64,000 bases of DNA from Clostridia bacterium (GTDB lineage Bacteria; Bacillota; Clostridia; Oscillospirales; Acutalibacteraceae). The number at the start of each line of letters is the position of its first letter. Position 1 is the stretch's first letter. Below are positions 15,843-24,424 of this stretch, piece by piece. Under the pieces are notes generated by a model that did no database searches, was not told the origin of the DNA, and worked only from the letters and a program-made list of their open reading frames with translations. The stretch covers positions 1 through 64,000 of the forward strand of contig JAFZIK010000004.1 of NCBI GenBank assembly GCA_017554405.1, in the 5' to 3' direction. The position numbers and the translations under genes are program-made.

Positions 15843-16904
15843 CTACCCGAAGATGAGCGACCAGATATCCTTTGCGGTTATAAGCAGCATAAACGCGATA
15901 AGCAATATAAATCCCACGGTATGAACGGCATATTCGTATTTTTCCGGCACCTTTTTACGCCTTATCATTTCTATCAGAATGAACAGGAGACGTCCGCCGT
16001 CCAGCGCGGGAAGCGGCAGAAGATTGAATATTCCGAGATTTATAGTAATAAGCGCCGCTATGGGCAAAAGACTAATAAGACTTTGCTTTGCCGCGCCGCC
16101 TATCGCGGCGGTAACGCCCACGGGACCCGATACCGCGCTTATGCCGAATTTGCCCGAAATAAGGTCTATAAGCGAGCGCCATATGACGGCGCAAAAGGAT
16201 ATGGCGGTTTTAAAGGTCTCGGCAATGTAATTCCAAAAGGTCTTTTCCCTGCCGTAAATCTTAAAATCCCAATCTATATACGATATGCCGTTTTCCTCAA
16301 AAGTGGCAAACTTAACACTTTTAAGCTCAACCTTTTTACCGTCCCTTTTAACGGTCATATCAAGCGTTCCGTCCTTTACGTTCGTAAACGCATAACTTAA
16401 ATCGTATGCGGTGTATATCTTTCTGCCCTCCACCGCGATTATTTCATCGTTTACCTGAAGACCCGAACTGCTGCTTACGGCGTTTTCTTCAAACTTGGCA
16501 ACGATATTCGTTGCAAACATTTCCTGGGGCGCCAGATAAACGGCTATGAGAACAAAGCCGAGTATCAGGTTGAAAACCGCACCCATTATAACGATTATAA
16601 ATCTGCGCCACGCCGCCTTGTTGCAAAAGGCGCGGGGATCATCGCTTTCAGAATCCTCGCCCTCCATAGCGCAATACCCGCCGAGCGGGACAAGGTTAAA
16701 CTTATATACGGTCTCACCGCGTTTTTTTGAAAAAAGCTTCGGACCGAAGCCCACCGCGAACTCGTTTACCCGGACGCCCAGAAGCTTTGCCGAAATAAAA
16801 TGCCCGAACTCGTGGATTATTATAAGAAGTATGAAAACAAAAACCGCCACAAGATACGGCCAGATATTGTTCCATACGTTTAAAACGCCTTGAATAAAAA
16901 TCAC
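15843..16904 (-). CDS. rseP: site-2 intramembrane zinc metalloprotease RseP/RasP family
   Basis: This is an integral membrane protease that cleaves transmembrane substrates such as anti-sigma factors and leftover signal peptides. The 353-residue protein has the zinc motif HEFGH in the first membrane helix (residues about 31-35), a PDZ domain (about 125-195, VNDEIIAVEGRKI), and the LDGGRL motif with the third zinc ligand in a later helix (LPLPALDGGRLLF). The start is read as GTG overlapping the dxr stop. The dxr-rseP-ispG position is the usual one in Clostridia. Confidence 0.93.
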   Translation of the reverse strand: MIFIQGVLNVWNNIWPYLVAVFVFILLIIIHEFGHFISAKLLGVRVNEFAVGFGPKLFSKKRGETVYKFNLVPLGGYCAMEGEDSESDDPRAFCNKAAWRRFIIVIMGAVFNLILGFVLIAVYLAPQEMFATNIVAKFEENAVSSSSGLQVNDEIIAVEGRKIYTAYDLSYAFTNVKDGTLDMTVKRDGKKVELKSVKFATFEENGISYIDWDFKIYGREKTFWNYIAETFKTAISFCAVIWRSLIDLISGKFGISAVSGPVGVTAAIGGAAKQSLISLLPIAALITINLGIFNLLPLPALDGGRLLFILIEMIRRKKVPEKYEYAVHTVGFILLIAFMLLITAKDIWSLIFG

Positions 16905-18043
16905 ACCCTAATTTTATCGATCACAAACTGCCTTGCCGCGCGGTCCGCCTCGAATATATCCTCAAGCGTATAATCGACTTTATTTGCCTGATTATCCATT
17001 GCCGCCGCGTTAAGCTCGGCGATCTGCAGAAAGTTTATTTTTCCGTTTAAGAAGAGCGCCACCGACTGCTCGTTGGCGCCGTTTACCGCCGCGGGGTAAA
17101 GGCCGCCCATTTCTATCGCCTTGACGCACAGCGGCAAACACTTGAACGTTTCGGTATCCGGGCGCGCAAAGGTGAGCGTTCCTATATCGGAAAGACTTAA
17201 CCGATCGAGAAAAGCGCCCCTTTCGGGATAGGTGAAAGCATATTGGATCGGTATCTTCATATCCGGCGTGCCGAGCTGGGCTATCACCGCCCCGTCGGCA
17301 AGCTCCACCGCCGAATGCAGAATGCTCTGCCTGTGGATAAGCACCTCTATATCAGAGGGCTTTACGCCGAAAAGATGCACCGCCTCTATCACCTCAAGTC
17401 CCTTGTTCATAAGGGTGGCGCTGTCAATGGTGATCTTGTTGCCCATAGACCAGTTCGGGTGATTGAGTGCCTCGGCTACCGTAACGTTTTTAAGCTCTTC
17501 ACGGGTCTTGCCGTAAAACGGACCGCCCGAAGCGGTGAGGATTATGCGCTTAAGCGCACCGGCGGGAGCGCCCCCGAGCGATTGAAATATAGCCGAATGC
17601 TCACTATCCACCGGAAGAAGCCGGACGCCGTGTTTTTTGCAGAGCGCATTTATTATAGGGCCTGCCGTTACCATTGTTTCCTTGTTTGCAAGGGCTATAT
17701 CCGAGCCCGCCTTGATCGCCGCAACGGTCGGCTTGAGCCCCGCTATGCCTACTATCGCGGTAAGCACTATATCTGCGCCTAACGCCGCCGCTTCTATAAC
17801 GCCGGATTCACCGTATAATACCTTTATTCCGGTATCCTTAAGGGCGGCTTTAAGCTCTGCCGCCGCAGAGGTATCGTAAACCGCCACTATTTCCGGTTTA
17901 AAGCGGCGCGCCTGTTGTTCGAGCAGCTTAATGTTTCTGCCCGCCGCGAGCGCGCAAACCGAAAGATCGCCGTTTTTTTCTATAACTTCGAGCGCCTGAG
18001 TGCCGATAGACCCGGTCGATCCCAAAACAGTTATTTTTTTCAT
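16901..18043 (-). CDS. dxr: 1-deoxy-D-xylulose 5-phosphate reductoisomerase
   Basis: Dxr makes MEP from DXP with NADPH, the committed step of the MEP pathway. In 380 residues it has the N-terminal Rossmann motif LGSTGSIGTQAL, the ALANKETMV segment, metal and substrate residues around PVDSEHSAIFQ, and the LTASGGPF motif. It overlaps cdsA upstream and rseP downstream by 4 bases each, indicating tight translational coupling. Confidence 0.96.
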   Translation of the reverse strand: MKKITVLGSTGSIGTQALEVIEKNGDLSVCALAAGRNIKLLEQQARRFKPEIVAVYDTSAAAELKAALKDTGIKVLYGESGVIEAAALGADIVLTAIVGIAGLKPTVAAIKAGSDIALANKETMVTAGPIINALCKKHGVRLLPVDSEHSAIFQSLGGAPAGALKRIILTASGGPFYGKTREELKNVTVAEALNHPNWSMGNKITIDSATLMNKGLEVIEAVHLFGVKPSDIEVLIHRQSILHSAVELADGAVIAQLGTPDMKIPIQYAFTYPERGAFLDRLSLSDIGTLTFARPDTETFKCLPLCVKAIEMGGLYPAAVNGANEQSVALFLNGKINFLQIAELNAAAMDNQANKVDYTLEDIFEADRAARQFVIDKIRV

Positions 18044-18906
18044 CTTATTACACCTAAAAGCATAAGCGCCAGCATGGCGGGTGAAATAAACAGCATACTG
18101 TCAAACCTGTCAAGTATCCCGCCGTGACCGGGTATAAGATTGCTGAAATCCTTTTCGCCTACACTGCGTTTGACCGCCGAGGCAAAAAGATCGCCGAGCA
18201 TTCCTATGCCGCACATAAGGACCGTTATACCGAGCATGGCAAGCATATTTGCTTCTGTTCTAAAGCCGAACAGTATCGCCGCCGTGACAGCCAGGCTCAG
18301 CACTATTCCGCCCACCGCGCCCTCGACCGTTTTCTTGGGGCTTACGTGTTCGCAAAGTTTATGGCGGCCCAAGGTTACGCCGGTAAAGTAGGCGCCGGTA
18401 TCGCAGATGCTCGAAAAGTTTATCACCAGCAATAAATAGTATATTCCGTCATGCCTTGTAATAATACAGTCAAGCGTTGCAAACGCCGCGCTATACATAA
18501 ACGGCGCTCCTAAAAGCGCAAGTATCTCTTTTATATCAAAATCCTTCTTTTCGGTTATAAGGGAAAGTGTGAAAAGAAGTATGTATATCATCGTTGCAAG
18601 CAGGAGATAGGAAAGCGAACTGCTTATCTTTGATACGTCTACCTCCGTTTGACTCATACAAACATCGTATGCACCGTGCAGGATATCCGAAACAGAAAAG
18701 AACGCCGCCGCTGCGTAAAGGCAGGCGGCCGCTTTTCTGAAAACGTTTCCGGTCTTAACGATATAGTGCAGAATCTCAAATGTTGCCGCCACGGAAAGAA
18801 GGAGCAAAAGCCCGGTTATTATCCAGAAGCTGTATAGGTAACCGGTCACCAGAACGGCTATAACGATGCTTATCATAACCGTGGCGGAAATAATCCTTGT
18901 TTTCAT
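18040..18906 (-). CDS. cdsA: phosphatidate cytidylyltransferase
   Basis: CdsA converts phosphatidic acid and CTP to CDP-diacylglycerol, the precursor of membrane phospholipids. The 288-residue protein has about eight hydrophobic segments and the family signature near the C-terminus (LGDLFASAVKRSVGEKDFSNLIPGHGGILDRFDS, described here in parts: GDLFASAVKR, KDFSNLIPGHGG, LDRFDS). It lies between uppS and dxr with 4-base overlaps on both sides. Confidence 0.94.
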   Translation of the reverse strand: MKTRIISATVMISIVIAVLVTGYLYSFWIITGLLLLLSVAATFEILHYIVKTGNVFRKAAACLYAAAAFFSVSDILHGAYDVCMSQTEVDVSKISSSLSYLLLATMIYILLFTLSLITEKKDFDIKEILALLGAPFMYSAAFATLDCIITRHDGIYYLLLVINFSSICDTGAYFTGVTLGRHKLCEHVSPKKTVEGAVGGIVLSLAVTAAILFGFRTEANMLAMLGITVLMCGIGMLGDLFASAVKRSVGEKDFSNLIPGHGGILDRFDSMLFISPAMLALMLLGVIR

Positions 18907-19646
18907 TTGTTATCCTCTACTCCGCCGAATCTTCTGTTTCTTCGGCTGAAATCACTTAACGCCTTATCAAGATCCTCGGGTTTAAAATCAGGCCAGAGAA
19001 TATCCGAAAACCAATACTCGGCATACGCCGATTGCCAGATAAGGTAGTTTGAAAGGCGGTATTCGCCGCTGGGTCTTATTATGAAATCGGGGTCGGGCTG
19101 ACCGGCGGTATAGAGCCGGTCGCTTATCGCCTGCTCGGTGATATCTTCCGGACCAAGCCCCTCGCTTACTATCCTTTTTACGGCGTGAACTATCTCATCC
19201 CTGCCGCCGTAGTTAAGCGCTATGTTGAGGTGAAGCCCGGTAGCATCCGCCGAATCCGCCTCAGCCTTTAACATCAGTTCTTTGATATCCTCTGCAAGCG
19301 GCGTTCGGTCGCCGATAAACTCAAGCCTTATGTTCTCGCCCTTGAAATTATCGGTATCCTTGAGATAATCGCGCAAAATATTCATTATGTTATCAACTTC
19401 GGATTTCGGTCTTTTCCAGTTTTCGGTGGAAAAGGCATAGACCGTAAGATACTTAATGCCTATTTTGTTGCAGTAACGCGCTATCGTTTTAAAGGTTTTT
19501 GAGCCCGCCGCATGACCCGCCGAACGCGGCAGAGAGCGTTTTTTCGCCCATCTGCCGTTTCCGTCCATAATTATCGCGATATGCTTTGGCAAAACCGTTG
19601 TTTCGATTTGTTTTTTCTTTTTGAAAAACAAGCCCTTATCCCCCAA
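18903..19646 (-). CDS. uppS: isoprenyl transferase (undecaprenyl diphosphate synthase)
   Basis: UppS condenses isopentenyl diphosphate onto farnesyl diphosphate to make the lipid carrier of cell-wall synthesis. The 247-residue protein has HIAIIMDGNGRWAKKR with the catalytic aspartate, TVYAFSTENWKRP, and the C-terminal RPSGEYRLSNYLIWQSAYAE segment. Possible starts are TTG at 19646 or a TTG five codons later that has a better spaced GGGGGA site. Both are plausible. Confidence 0.94.
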   Translation of the reverse strand: MGDKGLFFKKKKQIETTVLPKHIAIIMDGNGRWAKKRSLPRSAGHAAGSKTFKTIARYCNKIGIKYLTVYAFSTENWKRPKSEVDNIMNILRDYLKDTDNFKGENIRLEFIGDRTPLAEDIKELMLKAEADSADATGLHLNIALNYGGRDEIVHAVKRIVSEGLGPEDITEQAISDRLYTAGQPDPDFIIRPSGEYRLSNYLIWQSAYAEYWFSDILWPDFKPEDLDKALSDFSRRNRRFGGVEDNK

Positions 19647-19652
19647 GCGAGG

Positions 19653-20207
19653 TTATATCTCCATTATCTCTTTTTCTTTTGAAGCGGCAATGGAATCGAT
19701 ATCCTTGCAGAATTTATCGGTAAGATTCTGGATCTTCTTTTCGCCGTTTGACTCATCGTCCTCGGTGATCTCGTTGTTCTTTTTAAGCGCCTTAAGGTCA
19801 TCCATGGCGCCGCGGCGCTGATTCCTTATGGCTACCTTTGAATCCTCCGCCTTCTTGCGAACTTCCTTTACTATCTCCCTGCGGCGTTCCTCGGTAAGGG
19901 GCGGGAAATTGAGGCGGATTATCTTACCGTCGTTCTGCGGATTGATGCCGATATCCGAGGTAAGTATCGCCTTTTCGATCTCGCGAAGCGTTGAAGCATC
20001 CCACGGCTGGATTATAAGCGTGCGCGCTTCGGGGACGGATATCGCCGCCATCTGATGGATCGGGGTGGGAACACCGTAGTAATTGACCGATATGCGCTCA
20101 AGAACGGCGGCTGTTGCCCTGCCGGCGCGAATGGATTTATACTCGCGCTCGAGTGCCTCTATGGTTTTGTTCATTTTCTCTTCGGTTGTTTTAAAAAGCT
20201 GCTCCAT
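19653..20207 (-). CDS. frr: ribosome recycling factor
   Basis: With EF-G, RRF splits post-termination ribosomes. The 184-residue protein has the normal length and the conserved beginning (KTTEEKMNKTIEALEREYKSIRAGRA) and end (KFCKDIDSIAASKEKEIMEI) of the family. A GGAGG site lies eight bases before the ATG. It sits between pyrH and uppS as in most Firmicutes. Confidence 0.97.
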   Translation of the reverse strand: MEQLFKTTEEKMNKTIEALEREYKSIRAGRATAAVLERISVNYYGVPTPIHQMAAISVPEARTLIIQPWDASTLREIEKAILTSDIGINPQNDGKIIRLNFPPLTEERRREIVKEVRKKAEDSKVAIRNQRRGAMDDLKALKKNNEITEDDESNGEKKIQNLTDKFCKDIDSIAASKEKEIMEI

Positions 20208-20224
20208 AAACGTTGCCTCCTTAA

Positions 20225-20929
20225 TTATTCTACCAGAGTGCCTATGTTCGCGCCCGTGACCGCCGCAACGATGTTATCGGGGTCGTTGAGGTTAAACACA
20301 AGTATCTTTATTTTGTTATCCATGCAAAGCGAAGCCGCCGTGCTGTCCATAACGTGAAGCTCGCGCGCCAACACCTCGTGGTGGGTAAGCTTATCAAATT
20401 TAACGGCGCCGGGATTGGTCTTCGGGTCAGAATCGTAAACGCCGTCAACGTTGGTCGCTTTGAATATAACGTCGGCTCCGATCTCCGCCGCGCGAAGCGC
20501 CGCCGCGGTATCGGTTGAGAAGAACGGGTTGCCCGTGCCGCAGCCGAATATCACCACTCTGCCCTTTTCAAGGTGCCTTATCGCTTTGTTTCTTATATAC
20601 GGCTCGGCGATCTGGCGCATTTCGATAGCCGTTTGAACGCGCGAGGTAACGCCGAGCTGTTCAAGCGCATCGCAAAGAGCAAGAGAATTTATGGTGGTTG
20701 CGAGCATCCCCATATGGTCAGCCCTTGTTCTGTCCATATCCCCGCTGGATCTGCCGCGCCAGAAGTTGCCGCCGCCTACGACTATGGCGACCTGAACGCC
20801 CATATCCACGCAGGTTTTTACCCTGCGGCAAACCTCAATGACCTTTTCAAAATCGATACCGGTGCCCTTTTCTCCCGCCAGCACCTCACCGCTGAGCTTG
20901 AGCAATACCCTTTTATAAACAGGTTTCAT
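20225..20929 (-). CDS. pyrH: UMP kinase
   Basis: PyrH phosphorylates UMP to UDP. The protein is 234 residues from the ATG at 20929, selected because GAGGTGG lies five bases upstream; a GTG three codons earlier overlaps that site. It has the amino-acid-kinase fold with [18 protein letters not shown], an [10 protein letters not shown] segment and [15 protein letters not shown]. It is the first gene of the operon running through frr, uppS, cdsA, dxr, rseP, ispG and polC. Confidence 0.96.
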   Translation of the reverse strand: MKPVYKRVLLKLSGEVLAGEKGTGIDFEKVIEVCRRVKTCVDMGVQVAIVVGGGNFWRGRSSGDMDRTRADHMGMLATTINSLALCDALEQLGVTSRVQTAIEMRQIAEPYIRNKAIRHLEKGRVVIFGCGTGNPFFSTDTAAALRAAEIGADVIFKATNVDGVYDSDPKTNPGAVKFDKLTHHEVLARELHVMDSTAASLCMDNKIKILVFNLNDPDNIVAAVTGANIGTLVE

Positions 20930-20965
20930 AAACGCCACCTCAAAGAATAATTATTATTTTATAAT

Positions 20966-20994
20966 ATTTTACAATAAAGGCGGCGTAAAGTCAA
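20966..20994 (-). promoter_or_regulatory. sigma-A promoter of the pyrH-polC operon
   Basis: On the minus strand TTGACT (20989-20994) and TAAAAT (20966-20971) are 17 bases apart, about 35 bases before pyrH. It lies directly downstream of the terminator of the SPOCS gene. Confidence 0.75.
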
Positions 20995-20996
20995 TG

Positions 20997-21038
20997 AAAA
21001 AAGAAAAGATATGTGCAGGTCCGGCACATATCTTTTCT
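20997..21038 (-). terminator. terminator of the SPOCS/LysM gene
   Basis: A perfect 15-bp stem (AGAAAAGATATGTGC and its complement) with a seven-base loop is followed on the minus strand by six T residues. Confidence 0.85.
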
Positions 21039-21044
21039 CCTGTT

Positions 21045-22571
21045 TCAGTCGGCGGGTAAAAGTATCATTTGCCTGCCGCTCAGTTTATCATCGGTGATCC
21101 CGTTTATGCTTTTTACCTCTTCAACGCTTGCAAGATACTTTCTTGAAATATCCCATAAGCTTTCGCCCGCCTCGGCGAAGTATACCGTCATTGCGGCGCG
21201 CCGCTTTTGCGCCCTGCGCGTGCTATCCGTTTTTATATCGTTTATCACCGATACGCTCTTGCATTCGTATACCGTTGCCCTGACCGTCATTTCGAGCCGT
21301 ATTTCCATACGGTCTTCGCTAAGCAACGTATAGTTTACCGATTTTATGCCGATCTGCGGGTCACACTTAAAATCCCCGCTTCCGTAAGGCATTTTAAAGC
21401 GGTATTCAAAATCGACCGGCTTTTCGATAAACACCGGCGCTCCGGCGGTATCGAGCGCTATTATGTTTGCCGCGGCGGTGCCGGTTATCATCAGGCAGTC
21501 CTCGTCAAAAGCGACCGAGGTATCGCTAACCTCGCAGCGTATATCGTATACCCGGGATATTTCGGCGCCGAGATCGATCTCCCGGCGGCAGTTGAAGGTG
21601 TCCGAAGGCGAACAAACCGCCTTTTCAAAGCATATTTCTTCGCTTTGAATGCTCGCCTCAAAGCTTCTTGAATAGGCGTCGGTCACTATATCTATCTCGC
21701 CGCCGCACTGCAATTTAACGCTAAGAAGCAGCTTGCCGTCCATAGAAAAGCTCCGCGAAAGACCGGAAGAATTGAACTTAGGCTTTATTTCAAGATACGC
21801 GATATCCGCCCACGCTTCGCAGATGCAGTTTTCATCGGCGTCATCGATCTCCAGAAGCTGGCTGAAGGGTATAACGGCGGTCACCTGCTGAGGCTCGCTC
21901 TGCTCGCCGCGGTATAAGAGAAACACGGATATTTCGCCCTTTACCATCACCTTGCCCGCGAGAAGCTTGCATTCGCCGAGGCGAACGTCGGCGTCGTAGC
22001 TTATAAGGCAGCTGACGTCGGGCTGGGAATTGCCTGTTTCTATTTCTTCTTCAAGAATGATATACTTATCGCCGGCGGCTACCGGCATCGCCGCGGGTAT
22101 GCGCTCGCGCAAAAGCTCGATATCGCCGCCCTCTATGCCGCTTATGATGTTGCGGCTCTTGCGGCGGGAAGCGGTAACAAATACTCCCACCGCGCCGTGG
22201 ATATCTATTTTCCGCCCGGTAACGGCGCGGCAGTTTACGTATTCGCACCTTGCCTTAACGCTCACCTGCGCCCCGGTAAGATCGACCCCCGATTCAAAGA
22301 TTTTTGAAAAGGGGAACTGGTATTCGTATGAGTTGACCGCGCCCTCGCTATCGGCATAGATCACGGTCGCCGTAACCGAGCCGTCGGCAGAAACGGTGCG
22401 ATCCGAAACGCTTTTTGAAGCTATGCGCGCCACCGCGCGGCACTTGAGTATTCTGGATATTTCCGGGCAGTAATCGGGCATATTGAACTCTATATCCACC
22501 GGCACCTCCGCGGAATCCTTAAAAACCGTTTCAACGGTATAGATCGGGGCTTTTAAACATTTTTCTTCCAT
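21045..22571 (-). CDS. SPOCS/LysM spore coat morphogenesis protein, SipL-like
   Basis: The protein resembles the SPOCS (DUF3794) family whose best-known member, SipL, links the coat protein SpoIVA to the forespore surface in Clostridioides. In 508 residues it has an N-terminal SPOCS unit (about 15-140, DSAEVPVDIEFNMPDYCPEI), a second one in the middle, a third repeat near 330-440, and a C-terminal LysM domain (AEAGESLWDISRKYLAS ... ITDDKLSGRQMILLP). I start at 22571, with GGAG upstream, rather than at the in-frame ATG six codons earlier that lacks a site. There is no signal peptide, consistent with a mother-cell cytoplasmic coat protein. The role is by family. Confidence 0.8.
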   Translation of the reverse strand: MEEKCLKAPIYTVETVFKDSAEVPVDIEFNMPDYCPEISRILKCRAVARIASKSVSDRTVSADGSVTATVIYADSEGAVNSYEYQFPFSKIFESGVDLTGAQVSVKARCEYVNCRAVTGRKIDIHGAVGVFVTASRRKSRNIISGIEGGDIELLRERIPAAMPVAAGDKYIILEEEIETGNSQPDVSCLISYDADVRLGECKLLAGKVMVKGEISVFLLYRGEQSEPQQVTAVIPFSQLLEIDDADENCICEAWADIAYLEIKPKFNSSGLSRSFSMDGKLLLSVKLQCGGEIDIVTDAYSRSFEASIQSEEICFEKAVCSPSDTFNCRREIDLGAEISRVYDIRCEVSDTSVAFDEDCLMITGTAAANIIALDTAGAPVFIEKPVDFEYRFKMPYGSGDFKCDPQIGIKSVNYTLLSEDRMEIRLEMTVRATVYECKSVSVINDIKTDSTRRAQKRRAAMTVYFAEAGESLWDISRKYLASVEEVKSINGITDDKLSGRQMILLPAD

Positions 22572-22631
22572 ATATACGCCACACTCCATAGTCTTTTTTA
22601 AAAATATATTCGCGCGGCGCCGGCGTTATGA

Positions 22632-22669
22632 CAAAGTAAAAGCGCACCCGCCGTAGGGACGGGTGCGCC
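22632..22669 (-). terminator. terminator of the zinc-ribbon/LysM gene
   Basis: A perfect 9-bp stem GCGCACCCG/CGGGTGCGC is followed on the minus strand by TTTTACTTT, about 30 bases after the stop codon. Confidence 0.75.
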
Positions 22670-22698
22670 TTAATTTCAAAAAACGTTAAAAAGTAAGA

Positions 22699-23433
22699 TC
22701 ATTCCGCATCAAAGCAGGGTATTATAAGGGTCTGCCCCACGTTTATAACGCTTTGATTCGTAATGCCGTTTACGGCAAGAATTATATTCTTGTTGGCGGC
22801 ATAGTTTATACCGTAATCGGAGCAGATCTTTTCGAGATATTCGCCGGGCTTCACGGTATGAACGTAATACTTAAAGGCGGTCTTTACCTCCGCCTCATTT
22901 GCGGTCTCTTCGGTCCCCGTTTCTTCGGTATCGGTCTTTTCCTGCTCGCTTTCCTGCTGCTTTTCGGGCTGTTTTTCATCCCCGGTCTTAAGAGAGGATA
23001 TCTCGGTCTTTATCTTTGAGATACCGGAATTAAGCGCGGTCTTAAGGTCGGCGTTCGCCGTTTCGAGCTTATCTATCTTCGCACTCATTTTATAGCACAT
23101 AAATACCGCGGCTATAACGAGCACAAGAGTAATACCGCAAACCTCCAAAAGAAGCTTTTTGACCTTGCGCGTTTCCTCAGAGGCGTTCTCCCCGGCAAGC
23201 ATTACCGCCGATTTAACGTCCTTTCCGACCGCCGCGATGCCTTCGCTGTCGCCCGCGGCAGTGTCGGCGGGTTTTACGGTATCGCCGCCGTTTTGGGGCT
23301 TGGCATACTTGTTATCCGAAGGCTCGGATTTAATACAGCTCCGCTCGCCGCAGCTGTCGCAAATATCCTTATCGGTCATCGCGCCGCAGTTCATGCACCG
23401 CCATAAATGAGTTGAGTTTTTCCCGTTTTCCAT
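22699..23433 (-). CDS. zinc-ribbon, single-span membrane protein with LysM domain; role unknown
   Basis: I do not recognise an orthologue with a known function. The 244-residue protein begins with a small zinc ribbon (Cys13, Cys16, Cys25, Cys28), then a polar linker, one membrane helix (about 93-112), a short coiled coil (KIDKLETANADLKTALNSGI), a Glu/Thr-rich stretch and a C-terminal LysM domain (about 190-244, VHTVKPGEYLEKICSDYGI). Topology would place the zinc ribbon in the cytoplasm and LysM outside, bound to peptidoglycan. It has its own promoter and terminator and lies next to another LysM gene of probable sporulation role. Confidence 0.75.
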   Translation of the reverse strand: MENGKNSTHLWRCMNCGAMTDKDICDSCGERSCIKSEPSDNKYAKPQNGGDTVKPADTAAGDSEGIAAVGKDVKSAVMLAGENASEETRKVKKLLLEVCGITLVLVIAAVFMCYKMSAKIDKLETANADLKTALNSGISKIKTEISSLKTGDEKQPEKQQESEQEKTDTEETGTEETANEAEVKTAFKYYVHTVKPGEYLEKICSDYGINYAANKNIILAVNGITNQSVINVGQTLIIPCFDAE

Positions 23434-23469
23434 TGTTTTCTCCTTTAAAACAGCATAAATTTCGCGCTA

Positions 23470-23498
23470 ATTTTAACATTTATATAAGTGGATGTCAA
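23470..23498 (-). promoter_or_regulatory. sigma-A promoter of the zinc-ribbon/LysM gene
   Basis: On the minus strand TTGACA (23493-23498) and TAAAAT (23470-23475) are 17 bases apart, about 40 bases before the ATG. The consensus -35 argues for vegetative expression. Confidence 0.75.
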
Positions 23499-23515
23499 TA
23501 AAAAATACCTGTGCG

Positions 23516-24424
23516 TTATGATTCTTTTTCCGTTTTTACGGTTATTTCCTGCTCGGTTATATCGAAGGTTATATTGCCGTTTGTATCGGTGCGCCAGAAC
23601 TGGACGCCGGCTTGCCGCAGGCGCAGGAGCACAACGTCGTGCGGGTGGGAATACTTATTGCCCTTGCCGCAGGATATCATAGCGAGGGTGGGCGAGGTCG
23701 CCTCTAAAAACTCCTCGGTCGAAGAATACATACTGCCGTGGTGCCCGACCTTTAAAACGTCGCATTTAAGATACGGGTTATCCTGCATAAGGCGGTTTTC
23801 CGCCGATTCCTGCGCATCGCCGGTAAATAAGAATTTCCATTTGCCGATTTTTGCAAGGGTTATAATACTGCGGTCGTTTTCATCCTTTTCATCATAATAG
23901 GCGCCGACCACGGTGAGGGTAAACTCGCCTACGCTTACCTCGGTTCCGCGCGCGGCTGTTATACACTCGCCGCCCGATTTTTTAACGTTTTCTATCGCTT
24001 CCTGCATTTTATCGGTGCGCTCATCGGTTTTATTAAGGTCCGGTATAATAAACGTCTTTACCGGATACGCCTTTGTAAGCATATCTACGCTGCCCATATG
24101 ATCGGTATGGTTATGGGTGATTATAAGCACATCAAGCGAGTTTATGTTTTTATCCTTAAGTTCTTCCTTTACGGCGCTGAACTTTGTTTTTATGCCGGTA
24201 TCTATAAGCGCCGCCTTACCGCCGCTCACAAGCAGGATACAGTCCCCCTGCCCCACATCGAGCATTTCAACGTAAGCGCCGTTATAAGCCGCCGGGGTCC
24301 CGAACAGCCAGTCCTTTGTTTTGCGGTAAAGATCGATCAGGTAACCGGTTATCGATATTATCAGTATAGCCGCCGCTAAAACGACGGCTATGATATTTCT
24401 GGTTTTACGGATACTGCTTCTCAT
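23516..24424 (-). CDS. ComEC-like metallo-beta-lactamase-fold hydrolase, membrane anchored
   Basis: The 302-residue protein has one N-terminal membrane helix (about 10-30) and a metallo-beta-lactamase domain like the C-terminal part of Com[14 protein letters not shown], the metal motif [21 protein letters not shown], and [11 protein letters not shown] near the end. No competence membrane channel is fused to it, so a direct DNA uptake role is not shown. It may be an extracytoplasmic nuclease or phosphodiesterase. Its ATG overlaps the ftsK stop by four bases. Confidence 0.85.
   Translation of the reverse strand: MRSSIRKTRNIIAVVLAAAILIISITGYLIDLYRKTKDWLFGTPAAYNGAYVEMLDVGQGDCILLVSGGKAALIDTGIKTKFSAVKEELKDKNINSLDVLIITHNHTDHMGSVDMLTKAYPVKTFIIPDLNKTDERTDKMQEAIENVKKSGGECITAARGTEVSVGEFTLTVVGAYYDEKDENDRSIITLAKIGKWKFLFTGDAQESAENRLMQDNPYLKCDVLKVGHHGSMYSSTEEFLEATSPTLAMISCGKGNKYSHPHDVVLLRLRQAGVQFWRTDTNGNITFDITEQEITVKTEKES

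Noticed and set aside
23516..24424. Competence gene comEC
   Set aside because: Only the metallo-beta-lactamase part is present, with no competence channel domain.
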